A DNA stretch of 51,581 nt, taken from Vibrio maerlii (lineage in GTDB: Bacteria > Pseudomonadota > Gammaproteobacteria > Enterobacterales > Vibrionaceae). The translations under genes and the position numbers were made by a program. The notes beneath the pieces are model-generated. The model made no database searches and was not told where the DNA came from. It saw only the letters and a list, made by a program, of their open reading frames with translations. The stretch is taken from positions 1 through 51,581 of the forward strand of contig NZ_QRHC01000019.1 of the NCBI RefSeq assembly GCF_003415655.1, written 5' to 3'. Shown here one piece after another: positions 8,854 through 17,870 of this stretch (positions within the stretch are counted from its first letter, which is position 1; each line of letters starts with the position of its first letter).

Positions 8854-10200
8854 CTAAGCCTCTAAGAACTCATCTCTCTTCCACTGTCTGGCAAAGACTA
8901 ATGCTAGGCTTATACCCCGCATAGCCATAAACGACAGCATCGCAAGCCACAGGGCATGATTGTTCAGGCTAATGAATAAGAAAAACACGGCAAAAAAGCT
9001 ACACGTAGCAACGAACATACTGTTTCGCATCTCCTTGCCTTTGGTCGCGCCAATAAAAATACCATCAAAGAGGAAACACCACATAGAGACCAATGGCATC
9101 GCCACCAGCCAAGGCATATACACACTCGCATTGCTCTGTACTTCTGGGATATCAGTGATCAAATTGATCATCGCCGATCCGCCCAGGGCGAATACTACGG
9201 TGAGAGCCAAACAAATAACCAGACTCCAAAAGAAGGTACCAATAAGCGATTGAGTCAGCTCATTTCGGCTCTTCGCACCAATCGCTTTGCCAACCATCGC
9301 TTCCATCGCATAGGCAAAGCCATCCATACCGTATGAAATCATCATCAAAAAGCTCATTAATACTGCATTAGCCGCAACAATGTCATCGCCAAATGAAGCA
9401 CCTTGGAAAGTCATAAAGGCAAAGGTTGCTTGCAGGCATAAAGAGCGCAAGAAGATATCACGGTTCAATTTCACAAAACGACTAATTCCATCGAACCAAC
9501 CAGACAATAGGGATGAAATGGAATCCAAGGCATTACGACGCCAGTAACGCACTACGCAAATAAGGCCAAAGACGCAGCCACTATAATCAGCAATAACTGA
9601 TGCTAAGGCTGCTCCCTCTACTTTCCAACCAAAGCCTAATACGAATAGAAGATCCAACAGAATATTAGTGACGTTCGAGATGATCACCATCCACATCGGC
9701 GCTTTGGCATTTTGGGTACCAAGCAACCAACCAAGCAATACATAGTTGGCTAAGGCGGCGGGCGCACTCCAAATACGGATAGAGAAATATTGCTCTGCAT
9801 AGAACTTCACTTCGTCACTGGCGTCACTAAAAGAAAAAATGAGATTAGAAAGGGGGGATTGAAGCAGTAAAAACAATATCGCAAACAACAGTGCCATGGT
9901 GAGGCCCTGCAGCAATACTCGTGCAAGCTTGTCTTTTTCCTCACTACCGACGGCTTGCGCTGTTAACCCCGTCGTAGACATACGCAGAAAGCCGAGCAAC
10001 CAAAAGCTGACGCTAATCAGGGTACTCCCTAAAGCAACACCCCCTAAATACCAGGCATGCTCGAGGTGACCAATGACAGCCGCATCGACTAAGCCGAGCA
10101 GCGGAACAGTAATATTTGACAACACCATAGGTATTGCGAGCAACAATACCTGTTTGTGTAATTGGGGATTAGATAACGCAATTCGTACTGAGCTATTCAC
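8854..10200 (-). CDS. dinF: MATE family efflux transporter, DinF
   Basis: 448 residues from the preferred GTG at 10200, which has a GAGAGG ribosome site 6 bases upstream; a longer version from a TTG at 10239 is less likely. Twelve membrane segments and the family motifs PMVLSNITVPLLGLVDAAVIGHL and FLRMSTTGLTAQA identify the DinF group of cation-coupled MATE exporters. In E. coli dinF follows lexA directly and is SOS-induced. Here a methyltransferase with its own Fur-type operator and the lexA terminator intervene, so iron control may dominate. It starts 68 bases after the methyltransferase stop on the same strand. The cargo is not known. Confidence 0.9.
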   Translation of the reverse strand: MNSSVRIALSNPQLHKQVLLLAIPMVLSNITVPLLGLVDAAVIGHLEHAWYLGGVALGSTLISVSFWLLGFLRMSTTGLTAQAVGSEEKDKLARVLLQGLTMALLFAILFLLLQSPLSNLIFSFSDASDEVKFYAEQYFSIRIWSAPAALANYVLLGWLLGTQNAKAPMWMVIISNVTNILLDLLFVLGFGWKVEGAALASVIADYSGCVFGLICVVRYWRRNALDSISSLLSGWFDGISRFVKLNRDIFLRSLCLQATFAFMTFQGASFGDDIVAANAVLMSFLMMISYGMDGFAYAMEAMVGKAIGAKSRNELTQSLIGTFFWSLVICLALTVVFALGGSAMINLITDIPEVQSNASVYMPWLVAMPLVSMWCFLFDGIFIGATKGKEMRNSMFVATCSFFAVFFLFISLNNHALWLAMLSFMAMRGISLALVFARQWKRDEFLEA

Positions 10201-10268
10201 ACTTAACCTCTCATGGTTGACGAGGCGAGTGTAACGCAACTGAGAAAGATTCGCTCAGTACTCTTACA

Positions 10269-11087
10269 TTACCACTGCATAGAAACGACAACTGGTGTGT
10301 AGCGATACTTCAGCATTTGGCTTTTGGCGAGACACTTTTGCCACCACTTCCAGCGCATACAGGTTTGATCCAACGGAGAGATTTGTTTAACTACTTTTGC
10401 CCAAGGTAGACCGTTTAGCATCGATTGCGCAGGATTTTCAAAACCGTGCTGATAGGGTTCGGTTCCGAATTTATGACCGATAGGTGAATCGCATTTATCA
10501 CCCGCTAACACGAAGCAGGTATTCGCATGCAGAAAGTGGCGACCTAGCGCCTGTAAGAGCTGCGTTATCTGACTGTGATTACAATCTAAAAGAGCCATTT
10601 CAGAGACAAGCAGTACAGGTGTATCTTCCGGGATCTTCAATTCGCTTAACCAAGATAAATCTTCAACGGAACCGTTGTGATGCTTGTAGCGTTCACAACG
10701 ATGAAACAACTGCTCGCGCCAAAGTAGATGCTCAGTAACATCCAGCTCAATCCAGTGACAGCGTCCATTATCTAAGCGATAGAAACGCGTATCTAACCCT
10801 GCCCCAATATTGATAACCCATGCCTCTGGATTTTGGTCTAGGAAGTGCTTTATCTGAAGGTCACAAAGATGTGTCAGGGTGACATGCAAAAGCTGTGATT
10901 GGGAAACGTTACCAGAAAGACACTCTGGGTTGATGGCACACTTAGCACAGGCTCGAGCAGCAATAGGGTCATAGACTAACCCATCATCAATCAAGCTTTC
11001 TCGGCTACGCAACCACATGGGTTTAAATAAACGAGCCGGCACCTGATGACTCTCGGAGTTAAGGATTGAGAAGCGAGTTTTATCCAT
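10269..11087 (-). CDS. SAM-dependent methyltransferase, LCM/PPM-like family
   Basis: 272 residues from the ATG at 11087, chosen because GGAG lies 9 bases upstream; the in-frame ATG at 11096 is too close to that site. The SAM-binding motif is INIGAGLDTRFYRL, followed by WIELDV, the acidic residue that binds the ribose. This is the leucine carboxyl methyltransferase-type fold, often found in natural-product biosynthesis. A cluster C47-x2-C50-x5-C56 lies just before the SAM domain and could bind metal. It sits between lexA and dinF, behind a strong Fur-box match, and probably forms an operon with dinF. The substrate is unknown; a small carboxylate or phenol later exported by DinF is inference. 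Confidence 0.75.
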   Translation of the reverse strand: MDKTRFSILNSESHQVPARLFKPMWLRSRESLIDDGLVYDPIAARACAKCAINPECLSGNVSQSQLLHVTLTHLCDLQIKHFLDQNPEAWVINIGAGLDTRFYRLDNGRCHWIELDVTEHLLWREQLFHRCERYKHHNGSVEDLSWLSELKIPEDTPVLLVSEMALLDCNHSQITQLLQALGRHFLHANTCFVLAGDKCDSPIGHKFGTEPYQHGFENPAQSMLNGLPWAKVVKQISPLDQTCMRWKWWQKCLAKSQMLKYRYTPVVVSMQW

Positions 11088-11116
11088 GATGACCATCTCC
11101 TAAGCAACAAGAAGAT

Positions 11117-11135
11117 GATAATGAATATCAATAAC
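11117..11135. promoter_or_regulatory. Fur box candidate upstream of the methyltransferase-dinF operon
   Basis: GATAATGAATATCAATAAC matches the 19-base Fur consensus (GATAATGATAATCATTATC) at 16 of 19 positions by my count. It lies 30 bases upstream of the methyltransferase ATG. On the minus strand TTGTTT and TATCAT hexamers 17 bases apart overlap it, so Fur-Fe would block this promoter. The match is seen; regulation is inferred. Confidence 0.6.
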
Positions 11136-11139
11136 AAAA

Positions 11140-11173
11140 ACAACTTATTGAGAAAAACTCTCAATAAGTTGTT
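11140..11173 (-). terminator. lexA terminator
   Basis: On the minus strand ACAACTTATTGAGA-GTTTT-TCTCAATAAGTTGT followed by TTTT gives a 14-bp stem 27 bases past the lexA stop. It separates lexA from the methyltransferase-dinF unit. Confidence 0.85.
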
Positions 11174-11199
11174 AAATAGAGTGTTTTCGCAGCGCTCGA

Positions 11200-11823
11200 T
11201 TACATCCAGTCAGTATTACGGATAATACCGACTGCAATGCCTTCAATCGCCATTTGCTGATAGGTTAAATCAACCTGAATCGGGGCAAACTCTTCATTTT
11301 CAGCATGAAGAAGAACCGTCGAACCTTTGCGCTCAAGACGCTTCACCGTTACATCATCCTCGACGCGAGCAACAACAACTTGGCCATCACGAACGTCCTG
11401 AGTTTTGTGCACTGCAAGCAGGTCACCGTCCATGATACCGATGTCCTTCATACTCTCCCCTTGGACACGGAGTAAAAAGTCAGCCTGTGGCTTAAACATA
11501 CCAGGGTCCACTTGGTAGTGTGCTTCTACGTGTTCTTGAGCCAAGATTGGTTCACCTGCCGCTACTTTACCGATTAACGGCAAACCTTCATCATCATTCG
11601 CCGCTTCGTCTTGCAGTAGTACACGAATACCACGAGACGCGCCAGGGATGATCTCGATAACTTCTTTACGAGCGAGCGCTTTTAAATGTTCTTCCGCTGC
11701 GTTGGCTGAGCGAAAGCCGAGTTCCCGAGCAATCTCCGCGCGAGTTGGCGGCATGCCGGTCTGATCAATTTTATTCTTGATCAGATCAAATACTTGTTGC
11801 TGGCGTTGCGTTAACGGCTTCAT
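11200..11823 (-). CDS. lexA: SOS repressor LexA
   Basis: 207 residues. The N-terminal winged-helix domain (1-70; PPTRAEIARELGFRS as recognition region) is followed by the peptidase S24 domain. The self-cleavage bond is A89-G90 in VAAGEP, and the catalytic Ser124 (GESM) and Lys161 (VKRL) are present, so RecA-stimulated autocleavage is intact. The AGGTGA ribosome site lies inside one LexA box edge, consistent with autorepression. The gene is divergent from plsB; dgkA, which lies between plsB and lexA in E. coli, is absent here. Confidence 0.97.
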   Translation of the reverse strand: MKPLTQRQQQVFDLIKNKIDQTGMPPTRAEIARELGFRSANAAEEHLKALARKEVIEIIPGASRGIRVLLQDEAANDDEGLPLIGKVAAGEPILAQEHVEAHYQVDPGMFKPQADFLLRVQGESMKDIGIMDGDLLAVHKTQDVRDGQVVVARVEDDVTVKRLERKGSTVLLHAENEEFAPIQVDLTYQQMAIEGIAVGIIRNTDWM

Positions 11824-11830
11824 AAGTCAC

Positions 11831-11866
11831 CTGTCTTTTTATACAGTTAACTGTGAGTATATCCAG
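11831..11866 (-). promoter_or_regulatory. two LexA boxes and lexA promoter
   Basis: Proximal box CTGTCTTTTTATACAG (11831-11846), a perfect CTGT-N8-ACAG. Distal box CTGTGAGTATATCCAG (11851-11866), one mismatch. Centres are 20 bases apart, about two helical turns, as in the E. coli lexA operator. A -10 TATACT (11856-11861, minus strand) lies in the distal box with a weak -35 near 11879. Confidence 0.85.
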
Positions 11867-12172
11867 TATCTGATTAAATGAAAAGCGAATTGCTTGAATT
11901 AGTATCGGCTTGATTTCACTCGGTTAGCACCGCTTTGTTATCACGTTTAAAACAGAATTGAAAAAACTCTCCTCCTTAGAGGCATAAAAGAAAACGATTA
12001 ACTAAGATTATTCAGTAGTTGAGTACGATTAAGTTGGATAATCATTAAAAGGTTCGACCAGTTTCTGGTATTCTTGCAGCGTTTTAATTTCATACACAGT
12101 TCGACGAGATTTTCGCCAGAAAACATGATGGCGGCCGGACTTAATCAATAAAATTTGAGGCTTTGCTTCTTT

Positions 12173-14620
12173 ATGTCTTCAGGACTTACTTTCACACGAT
12201 CATTGCTGCAACTACCCATTTCAGCGATGGTTAAAGCGACAGCTATTCCTTCTAACCCAATAGAAGACTTGGATATAGATATCAACAAGCCGATTGTCTA
12301 TGCCCTTCCGTTTCGTTCCAACGTCGATCTTTTATCATTCCGTAGCCAAGTATTGGCTCTTGGATTACCCGATCCGCTCGAACCACTCGAGATAGCGGGC
12401 AAAACGATTCGTCGCTATGTATTTATAGCCTCGCGCCCTTCTTTGTTTAAAGAAAGAAAGCACGTACCAAGCTCATCGATTGAGATCTTCACTGAGTTAC
12501 TACGCCTTCACGATGAAGACAGCGAACTGGATGTGCAAATGATCCCTGCAACCGTACTTTGGGGTCGTAAGCCGGGTAAAGAGAATGAAGATAAGCCACA
12601 TCTGCGAGCACTAAACAGCCCGCAAAAAGCCCTGGCTGTACTCATCTCTGGACGTGACTGCTTGGTTCGTATCAGCCCATGTGTTTCTCTTCGTTACATG
12701 GCAGAGTCTCACGGTACTGACGAATCTATCGCACACAAGCTAGCGCGTGTAGCACGCATCCACTTTTCTCGTCAAAAGCTGGCAGCTTCGGGTCCAAACC
12801 TACCAGTTCGTGAAGAGCTATTCGCTCGCCTAATGAAATCACAAGCTATTGAGAAGGCAATTCAAGATGAGGCGAGTTCAAAAGGCATCTCTCTAGAGAA
12901 ATCCCGCAAAGAAGCACACTCCATCATGGATGAGATTGCGGCAGATTTCTCTTACTCACTGGTTAAACAAGGCGACCGTATTCTTGGCTGGCTTTGGAAC
13001 AAGCTTTATCAAGGTCTGAACATCAGCAACGCATCGACAATTCGTCGCCTTGCTCAAGATGGCCATGAAATTGTGTACGTTCCATGTCACCGAAGCCACA
13101 TGGACTACCTACTGCTTTCTTATGTGTTGTATCACGAGGGCATGGTGCCACCGCATATCGCAGCGGGTATCAACCTTAACTTCTTCCCAGCCGGTCCTAT
13201 TTTCCGTCGTGGTGGAGCATTCTTTATTCGCCGTAGCTTTAAAGGCAATAAGCTGTACTCAACGATCTTTCGTGAGTACTTGGCAGAGCTATTCACCAAG
13301 GGTTATTCAGTGGAATACTTTAGTGAAGGTGGTCGCTCGCGTACTGGTCGTTTACTGCAAGCGAAAACAGGTATGTTGGCAATGACTATTCAGGCGATGC
13401 TTCGTGGTCTGAATCGCCCTGTGACTCTTGTGCCAGTGTATATTGGTTATGAACACGTGATGGAAGTAAGCACTTACGCAAAAGAGCTACGTGGTAAACG
13501 CAAAGAGAAAGAAAATGCCGGTCAAGTGCTCCGCACTATTCGTAAGCTGCGTAACTTCGGTCAAGGCTATGTGAACTTTGGTGAGCCAATTCCGCTTAAC
13601 CAATACCTAAATGAGCACGCTCCAGATTGGCACCAAGATATCGATCCAATCGGTGCAACCAAACCACAGTGGATGACACCGGTGGTGAACGACCTCGCAA
13701 CTAAAATGATGACACACATTAACGATGCGGCCGCAACCAATGCTCTCACACTGTGTGCAACAGCGCTATTAGCGTCTCGTCAGCGTGCTCTATCTCGTGA
13801 CTCTCTGATTTCACAGATTGATTGCTATTTATCACTGTTACGCAATGTTAAGTATTCAGAGACAAGTACTATTCCAGAGTTATCAGCAGAAGAGTTAGTT
13901 AATCACGCGGAATCGCTGAACAAGTTCATGGTTGAGCCAGATGTAATGGGTGACATCATTTCGCTTGATCGCGAACAATCGATTCTGATGACTTACTACC
14001 GTAACAACATCATTCATCTATTTGCTTTACCTTCATTGGTTGCACAAATGGTGGTACGTGAGCAAAGTATTAGCATTGAAAAAATTCAGAACCAAGTTGC
14101 AATGCTTTATCCGTTCTTGAAGAAAGAGCTGTTCTTGAGCATTGAAGAGGACGACCTAAACAATGTTATTGAGCAGGTCATCGAGGAGCTTGAGGCACAA
14201 GGCTTAATTGCTATTAACGGCGATAAAGTTAAACTGGTGCAAACGCAGTTCCAGATGCTGATGCTACTGGGTCGTACGATTGGTGAAACGCTTCAACGTT
14301 ACTCCATCTCACTGAATCTATTGGTTGCTTATCCAGAGCTAGATAAATCTGACCTAGAACAAAAGAGTCAACACATTGCACAGCGTCTAGGTCGCCTGCA
14401 CGGTATCAATGCGCCAGAGTTCTTTGATAAGGGTGTATTTGCATCGCTATTCTCAACGCTTAAGCAGCAAGAGTATCTTGATAGTGATGGCAATTGCGAG
14501 ATTGAAAAATGTCGCAAACTCGCTGATGCACTAAACTCAATGCTCTACTCAGAAATCAGAATGACTATTCATGAGGGTGTTTGCCAGACAGAAAGCGGTG
14601 AAGAACTGCAAGATCTTTAA
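12173..14620 (+). CDS. plsB: glycerol-3-phosphate 1-O-acyltransferase
   Basis: 815 residues from the ATG at 12173; a TTG at 12155 is in frame but the protein from 12173 (MSSGLTFTR) fits the family start. It is an inner-membrane-associated enzyme that acylates sn-glycerol-3-phosphate, the first step of phospholipid synthesis. The HRSHMD catalytic motif (HX4D) near residue 306, FPAGPIFRRGG, YFSEGGRSRTG and the VPVYIGYEHVME block correspond to acyltransferase motifs I-IV. It is divergent from lexA. The 349 bases between them carry the LexA boxes at the lexA end and nothing I recognise near plsB. It is convergent with ubiA-ubiC. Confidence 0.97.
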   Translation: MSSGLTFTRSLLQLPISAMVKATAIPSNPIEDLDIDINKPIVYALPFRSNVDLLSFRSQVLALGLPDPLEPLEIAGKTIRRYVFIASRPSLFKERKHVPSSSIEIFTELLRLHDEDSELDVQMIPATVLWGRKPGKENEDKPHLRALNSPQKALAVLISGRDCLVRISPCVSLRYMAESHGTDESIAHKLARVARIHFSRQKLAASGPNLPVREELFARLMKSQAIEKAIQDEASSKGISLEKSRKEAHSIMDEIAADFSYSLVKQGDRILGWLWNKLYQGLNISNASTIRRLAQDGHEIVYVPCHRSHMDYLLLSYVLYHEGMVPPHIAAGINLNFFPAGPIFRRGGAFFIRRSFKGNKLYSTIFREYLAELFTKGYSVEYFSEGGRSRTGRLLQAKTGMLAMTIQAMLRGLNRPVTLVPVYIGYEHVMEVSTYAKELRGKRKEKENAGQVLRTIRKLRNFGQGYVNFGEPIPLNQYLNEHAPDWHQDIDPIGATKPQWMTPVVNDLATKMMTHINDAAATNALTLCATALLASRQRALSRDSLISQIDCYLSLLRNVKYSETSTIPELSAEELVNHAESLNKFMVEPDVMGDIISLDREQSILMTYYRNNIIHLFALPSLVAQMVVREQSISIEKIQNQVAMLYPFLKKELFLSIEEDDLNNVIEQVIEELEAQGLIAINGDKVKLVQTQFQMLMLLGRTIGETLQRYSISLNLLVAYPELDKSDLEQKSQHIAQRLGRLHGINAPEFFDKGVFASLFSTLKQQEYLDSDGNCEIEKCRKLADALNSMLYSEIRMTIHEGVCQTESGEELQDL

Positions 14621-14653
14621 GGTCGTCTACAGCAGGAACCGAAAATCATAAAC

Positions 14654-14685
14654 AAAGAAGGCGTCCAATGGACGCCTTCTTTTTA
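14654..14685. terminator. bidirectional terminator between plsB and ubiA
   Basis: AAAGAAGGCGTCC-AAT-GGACGCCTTCTTT followed by T, with A-rich left flank. Confidence 0.88.
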
Positions 14686-14700
14686 ATCTCGGTATCTTCA

Positions 14701-15564
14701 CTACCAACCAAATGACAAGCTAATAGCCAACCCTATGGTTACCGCCATGCCCACATAGTTATTATTAAGGAAGGCTTTAAAACACAGTTGGCGGTCGCGA
14801 TGACGAATCAACTGCTGTTGATAGACAAACAAGCCGCCAACCACCAACAAAGAGATGTAGTAACTACTACCAAGCTGATAAATACTGCCAATCACGATCA
14901 AGAGTAATAGCGTTGCAAGCTGCAGCGCACCGATAATCATCTTGTCGCGCTTACCAAACAAAATAGCTGTCGATTTGATACCGACCTTTAGATCATCTTC
15001 TCTATCAACCATCGCATACTGAGTATCGTAAGCAATCGTCCACAACGCATTGATGACAAACAAAAGCCAAACCATTGGCGTTAACTCGCCAGATTGAGCA
15101 GCCCAAGCCATCGGCATAGACCAACTAAACGCAAGGCCTAGGAACAGCTGCGGCAAATGGGTGTAACGCTTCATAAAGGGGTAGATAAACGCTAGGAACA
15201 GACCAACAAATGAAAGTTGGATGGTCAGCGTATTCATGGTTAATACCAAAACGAATGACAACACACTGAGCAAGGCAAATAGCGCGAGCGCTTCTTTACT
15301 TCCGACTTCACCAGCAGGGATTGGACGCAGCTTGGTTCTTTCAACATGACCATCAACTTTGCGGTCTGCGAAATCGTTGATCACACAACCTGCTGAGCGC
15401 ATCAGTACTACACCTGAAATAAATACGATAAGCACCTTAGGATCCGGTAAGCCACCGGCAGCGAGTAATAGTGCCCACATGGTTGGCCACAACAACAAGA
15501 GAGAGCCAATCGGTTTATCCATTCGCATCAAGCGCCAATAAGCATTGGCCTTGTTAGATATCAT
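14701..15564 (-). CDS. ubiA: 4-hydroxybenzoate octaprenyltransferase
   Basis: 287 residues, integral membrane with about nine helices. It prenylates 4-hydroxybenzoate, the second step of ubiquinone synthesis. The two Asp-rich prenyl-diphosphate motifs are NDFADRKVD (about 63-71) and DREDD (about 187-191). The start ATG overlaps the ubiC stop by 4 bases (ATGA), so it is translationally coupled to the enzyme that makes its substrate. Confidence 0.96.
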   Translation of the reverse strand: MISNKANAYWRLMRMDKPIGSLLLLWPTMWALLLAAGGLPDPKVLIVFISGVVLMRSAGCVINDFADRKVDGHVERTKLRPIPAGEVGSKEALALFALLSVLSFVLVLTMNTLTIQLSFVGLFLAFIYPFMKRYTHLPQLFLGLAFSWSMPMAWAAQSGELTPMVWLLFVINALWTIAYDTQYAMVDREDDLKVGIKSTAILFGKRDKMIIGALQLATLLLLIVIGSIYQLGSSYYISLLVVGGLFVYQQQLIRHRDRQLCFKAFLNNNYVGMAVTIGLAISLSFGW

Positions 15565-16103
15565 TTATTCCATTCCTCTTGATAAATAGGCGCTTGAGGT
15601 AAAAACAGTTCTGCGACTAGCATGGGTTTATCATTCATCCATAAGCGTGAGCGTCGAGCCAGTAAATAACGTCCATCTAGCTGTGCAAAGCCAAACTCCA
15701 GCTTGTCACGTCTAACCTGATCAGCGCTAAAAATCGTGTTACCCAGTGGAATATCTCCTTGAGTGGAGAAATCATGCTGCTGGTTCTTTAACGCGCTTTG
15801 CGGAATCAATGTGCGCCCTAATACCCACTCTTGATCATCACCACATAGAATCACTTCACGCTGCAAACACTTTTCATCTGGTAATCTTTCCCCTTCTTCG
15901 GTTGAAAGATCTAGCTGAGAAACCATCTCTTGTTGCATGCGGCTGACCGATAACACACAACAATGTTTTTCTAATCGACGGGAGAGTGAGCCTTGCTCTG
16001 TCAGCCACGCATGCGCAAGGGCATTAGGTAGCTCAACATCCTCAGGGGATTGCCACTTCACCTTTCGAATCGCATCAAGATAAAGTGCGTACTGCTGGTT
16101 CAT
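15561..16103 (-). CDS. ubiC: chorismate pyruvate-lyase
   Basis: 180 residues from the ATG at 16103; an in-frame TTG at 16115 would add four. It converts chorismate to 4-hydroxybenzoate plus pyruvate, the committed step of ubiquinone synthesis. Conserved blocks REVILCGDDQEWVLGRTLIP and the RSRLWMNDKPMLVAELFLP end fit UbiC. It is the first gene of a two-gene ubiCA operon, divergent from the FliL-like gene. Confidence 0.93.
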   Translation of the reverse strand: MNQQYALYLDAIRKVKWQSPEDVELPNALAHAWLTEQGSLSRRLEKHCCVLSVSRMQQEMVSQLDLSTEEGERLPDEKCLQREVILCGDDQEWVLGRTLIPQSALKNQQHDFSTQGDIPLGNTIFSADQVRRDKLEFGFAQLDGRYLLARRSRLWMNDKPMLVAELFLPQAPIYQEEWNK

Positions 16104-16265
16104 ATTTGTATTCAATTAGTGATGTTATATCGTACAATATCGATGTGATGTTGCTAGGCAATAATAAGCACATCATATTGTTTATGAGTTATTTTCCATT
16201 AGACTGGCATTGTAACAAGAGTCAATCAATTCGAATATCGTCAGAATAAGAAAGAATCACAGAAT

Positions 16266-16676
16266 ATGTGTAAACGTTATGCAGCCCTAATTATCTGCGC
16301 GCTTAGCCTGCTCTCACCAATCACGAGTTTTGCAGAAGAGGAAGAAATAGCACCAAAGTTAGCCTACTTCACCCTTCAGCCAGACCTAACAACCAATTTC
16401 CACACCAAGGGCAAGCACCTTGGCTATGTGCAGGTGCGCATCGACATTATGGTAGCCAATAGTGCAGACACTAAAACCATCGAACTGCACCAGCCTTTAA
16501 TTCGTAATGCGGTTGTTGAACTACTGGGGCAGCAATCAGAAGATACGATCAAATCACTCACAGGGCGTGAAGATCTGCGTAAAGCATTGGTTGAAAAGCT
16601 TAATGAAATCCTACTCGCAGAAACAGGCCGCATGATTATTGCAGATCTGCTATTCACTAAGTACTTGTACCAATAA
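16266..16676 (+). CDS. periplasmic FliL-like protein
   Basis: 136 residues. An N-terminal signal peptide (1 to about 23, ending TSFA) replaces the membrane anchor of true FliL. The rest resembles the FliL periplasmic domain, with YFTLQPDLTTNF, LGYVQVRIDIMV and the C-terminal EKLNEILLAETGRMIIADLLFTKYLYQ block. True FliL is a stator-associated flagellar protein encoded in the fliK-fliR region; this copy stands alone between ubiC and glpG. A role in motor or envelope function is inferred from the fold. The ATG at 16266 lacks a strong ribosome site. Confidence 0.8.
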   Translation: MCKRYAALIICALSLLSPITSFAEEEEIAPKLAYFTLQPDLTTNFHTKGKHLGYVQVRIDIMVANSADTKTIELHQPLIRNAVVELLGQQSEDTIKSLTGREDLRKALVEKLNEILLAETGRMIIADLLFTKYLYQ

Positions 16677-16682
16677 CAAGCC

Positions 16683-17522
16683 TTAGGCACTTCGGGATAC
16701 AAATGCTTTTGTATCCCACACTCCGATCGCTACACCCGACAGTAATCCTACCAAGTGCGCTGTATTCGCAATCGCCATAAATGGTTGGACGAAACCCAAG
16801 ATTAGCCACACCAACATAAAGACAAATACCGGCTTTTGCATCTCCAACCCAGTGCTTGGCTTGAATCGCCCCATAATCCATACATAGCCGACTAGCGCGT
16901 AGACCACACCTGACAGGCCACCAAAGTTAGCGCCTTCGACCCAGTATTGCCCCGCTCCAGATAATGCTGCTGAGACTATGAAGAGCTGCAGTACTTTAAG
17001 CGTTCCTACCCTTTGCTCTATATCTCCACCAAGCTGCCACCACCACAACAAGTTAAATGCAATATGCATCACAGAGAAATGCAGCACCGCGTGGCTTACC
17101 CAACGCCACAACTGCCACTGTTGATGTTCGAAAGCAGGGAAATGTAATTGAGAAAAAATCGCTTGGGAGTAGCCGATCTGCTGAAGAATGAAAATCACAC
17201 CACACACCAACATCACACTGAGCGTTAGTATGCCCGCTTTTGCCTTCAGCATATCCATCATGCTTGGCATGTTATAGCTGAAGTTATTGGTGCGTGTTTC
17301 TGCCATATCCCAAGATGCCGCTTGATAACGAGGGTGTCCTGGCTCAGACAGAAATCGCTTTAACTCGGCCTCAACTTCAACAACATGCTCAGCATCAGGT
17401 AGCCATAATGCAAACTGTCCACTCCCTTCTGGCATCATTTGCACCGTGATTTGACGCTTTGCCATATAGTCAATAAACGCCTGCGCTAACCTAGGGTTAT
17501 CTATAGTGAATAGCCTATGCAT
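16683..17522 (-). CDS. glpG: rhomboid intramembrane serine protease
   Basis: 279 residues. The N-terminal cytoplasmic domain (about 1-75) precedes six membrane helices. The catalytic dyad is S204 in GGLSGVVYAL and H256 in ANTAHLVGLLSG, and the oxyanion-hole HIAFNLLW motif is present. It cleaves membrane proteins within the bilayer. It lies 24 bases after glpE and has GGGAG just before its ATG; glpE-glpG is a conserved pair. It ends six bases from the convergent FliL-like gene with no terminator between. Confidence 0.96.
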   Translation of the reverse strand: MHRLFTIDNPRLAQAFIDYMAKRQITVQMMPEGSGQFALWLPDAEHVVEVEAELKRFLSEPGHPRYQAASWDMAETRTNNFSYNMPSMMDMLKAKAGILTLSVMLVCGVIFILQQIGYSQAIFSQLHFPAFEHQQWQLWRWVSHAVLHFSVMHIAFNLLWWWQLGGDIEQRVGTLKVLQLFIVSAALSGAGQYWVEGANFGGLSGVVYALVGYVWIMGRFKPSTGLEMQKPVFVFMLVWLILGFVQPFMAIANTAHLVGLLSGVAIGVWDTKAFVSRSA

Positions 17523-17546
17523 TATTTACTCCCAATCCGAGTACTT

Positions 17547-17870
17547 CTATAAACCGCGGTTGATCGGCAGTTCTGCTCGTTGCCACGCTTCAAAGCCGCC
17601 ATCGACACTATAAACTTCTTCGAAGCCTTGGTTAACCATATACTGCGCAGCACCTTGGCTACTGATACCGTGATAACACATCACCAAGATAGGCTGATCA
17701 AACTCTATTTCATCCATGAAGCCAACAATCGTGTCGTTGGTAAGGTGGAAGGCATCCTCTGCATGTGCCACAGCAAAAGATTGCGGATCTCGAATATCAG
17801 CAAGCCTTGCTTTCCCTTGCTTGATCATCTCAAACGCGCCCTGTACATCTATATGCTTAAACTGGTCCAT
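17547..17870 (-). CDS. glpE: thiosulfate sulfurtransferase GlpE
   Basis: 107 residues, a single rhodanese domain. The catalytic loop is C65-YHGIS-SQG, matching E. coli GlpE, with RDPQSFAVAHA as the substrate-domain signature. It transfers sulfane sulfur from thiosulfate to cyanide or thioredoxin in the cytoplasm. First gene of the glpEG unit. Confidence 0.94.
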   Translation of the reverse strand: MDQFKHIDVQGAFEMIKQGKARLADIRDPQSFAVAHAEDAFHLTNDTIVGFMDEIEFDQPILVMCYHGISSQGAAQYMVNQGFEEVYSVDGGFEAWQRAELPINRGL

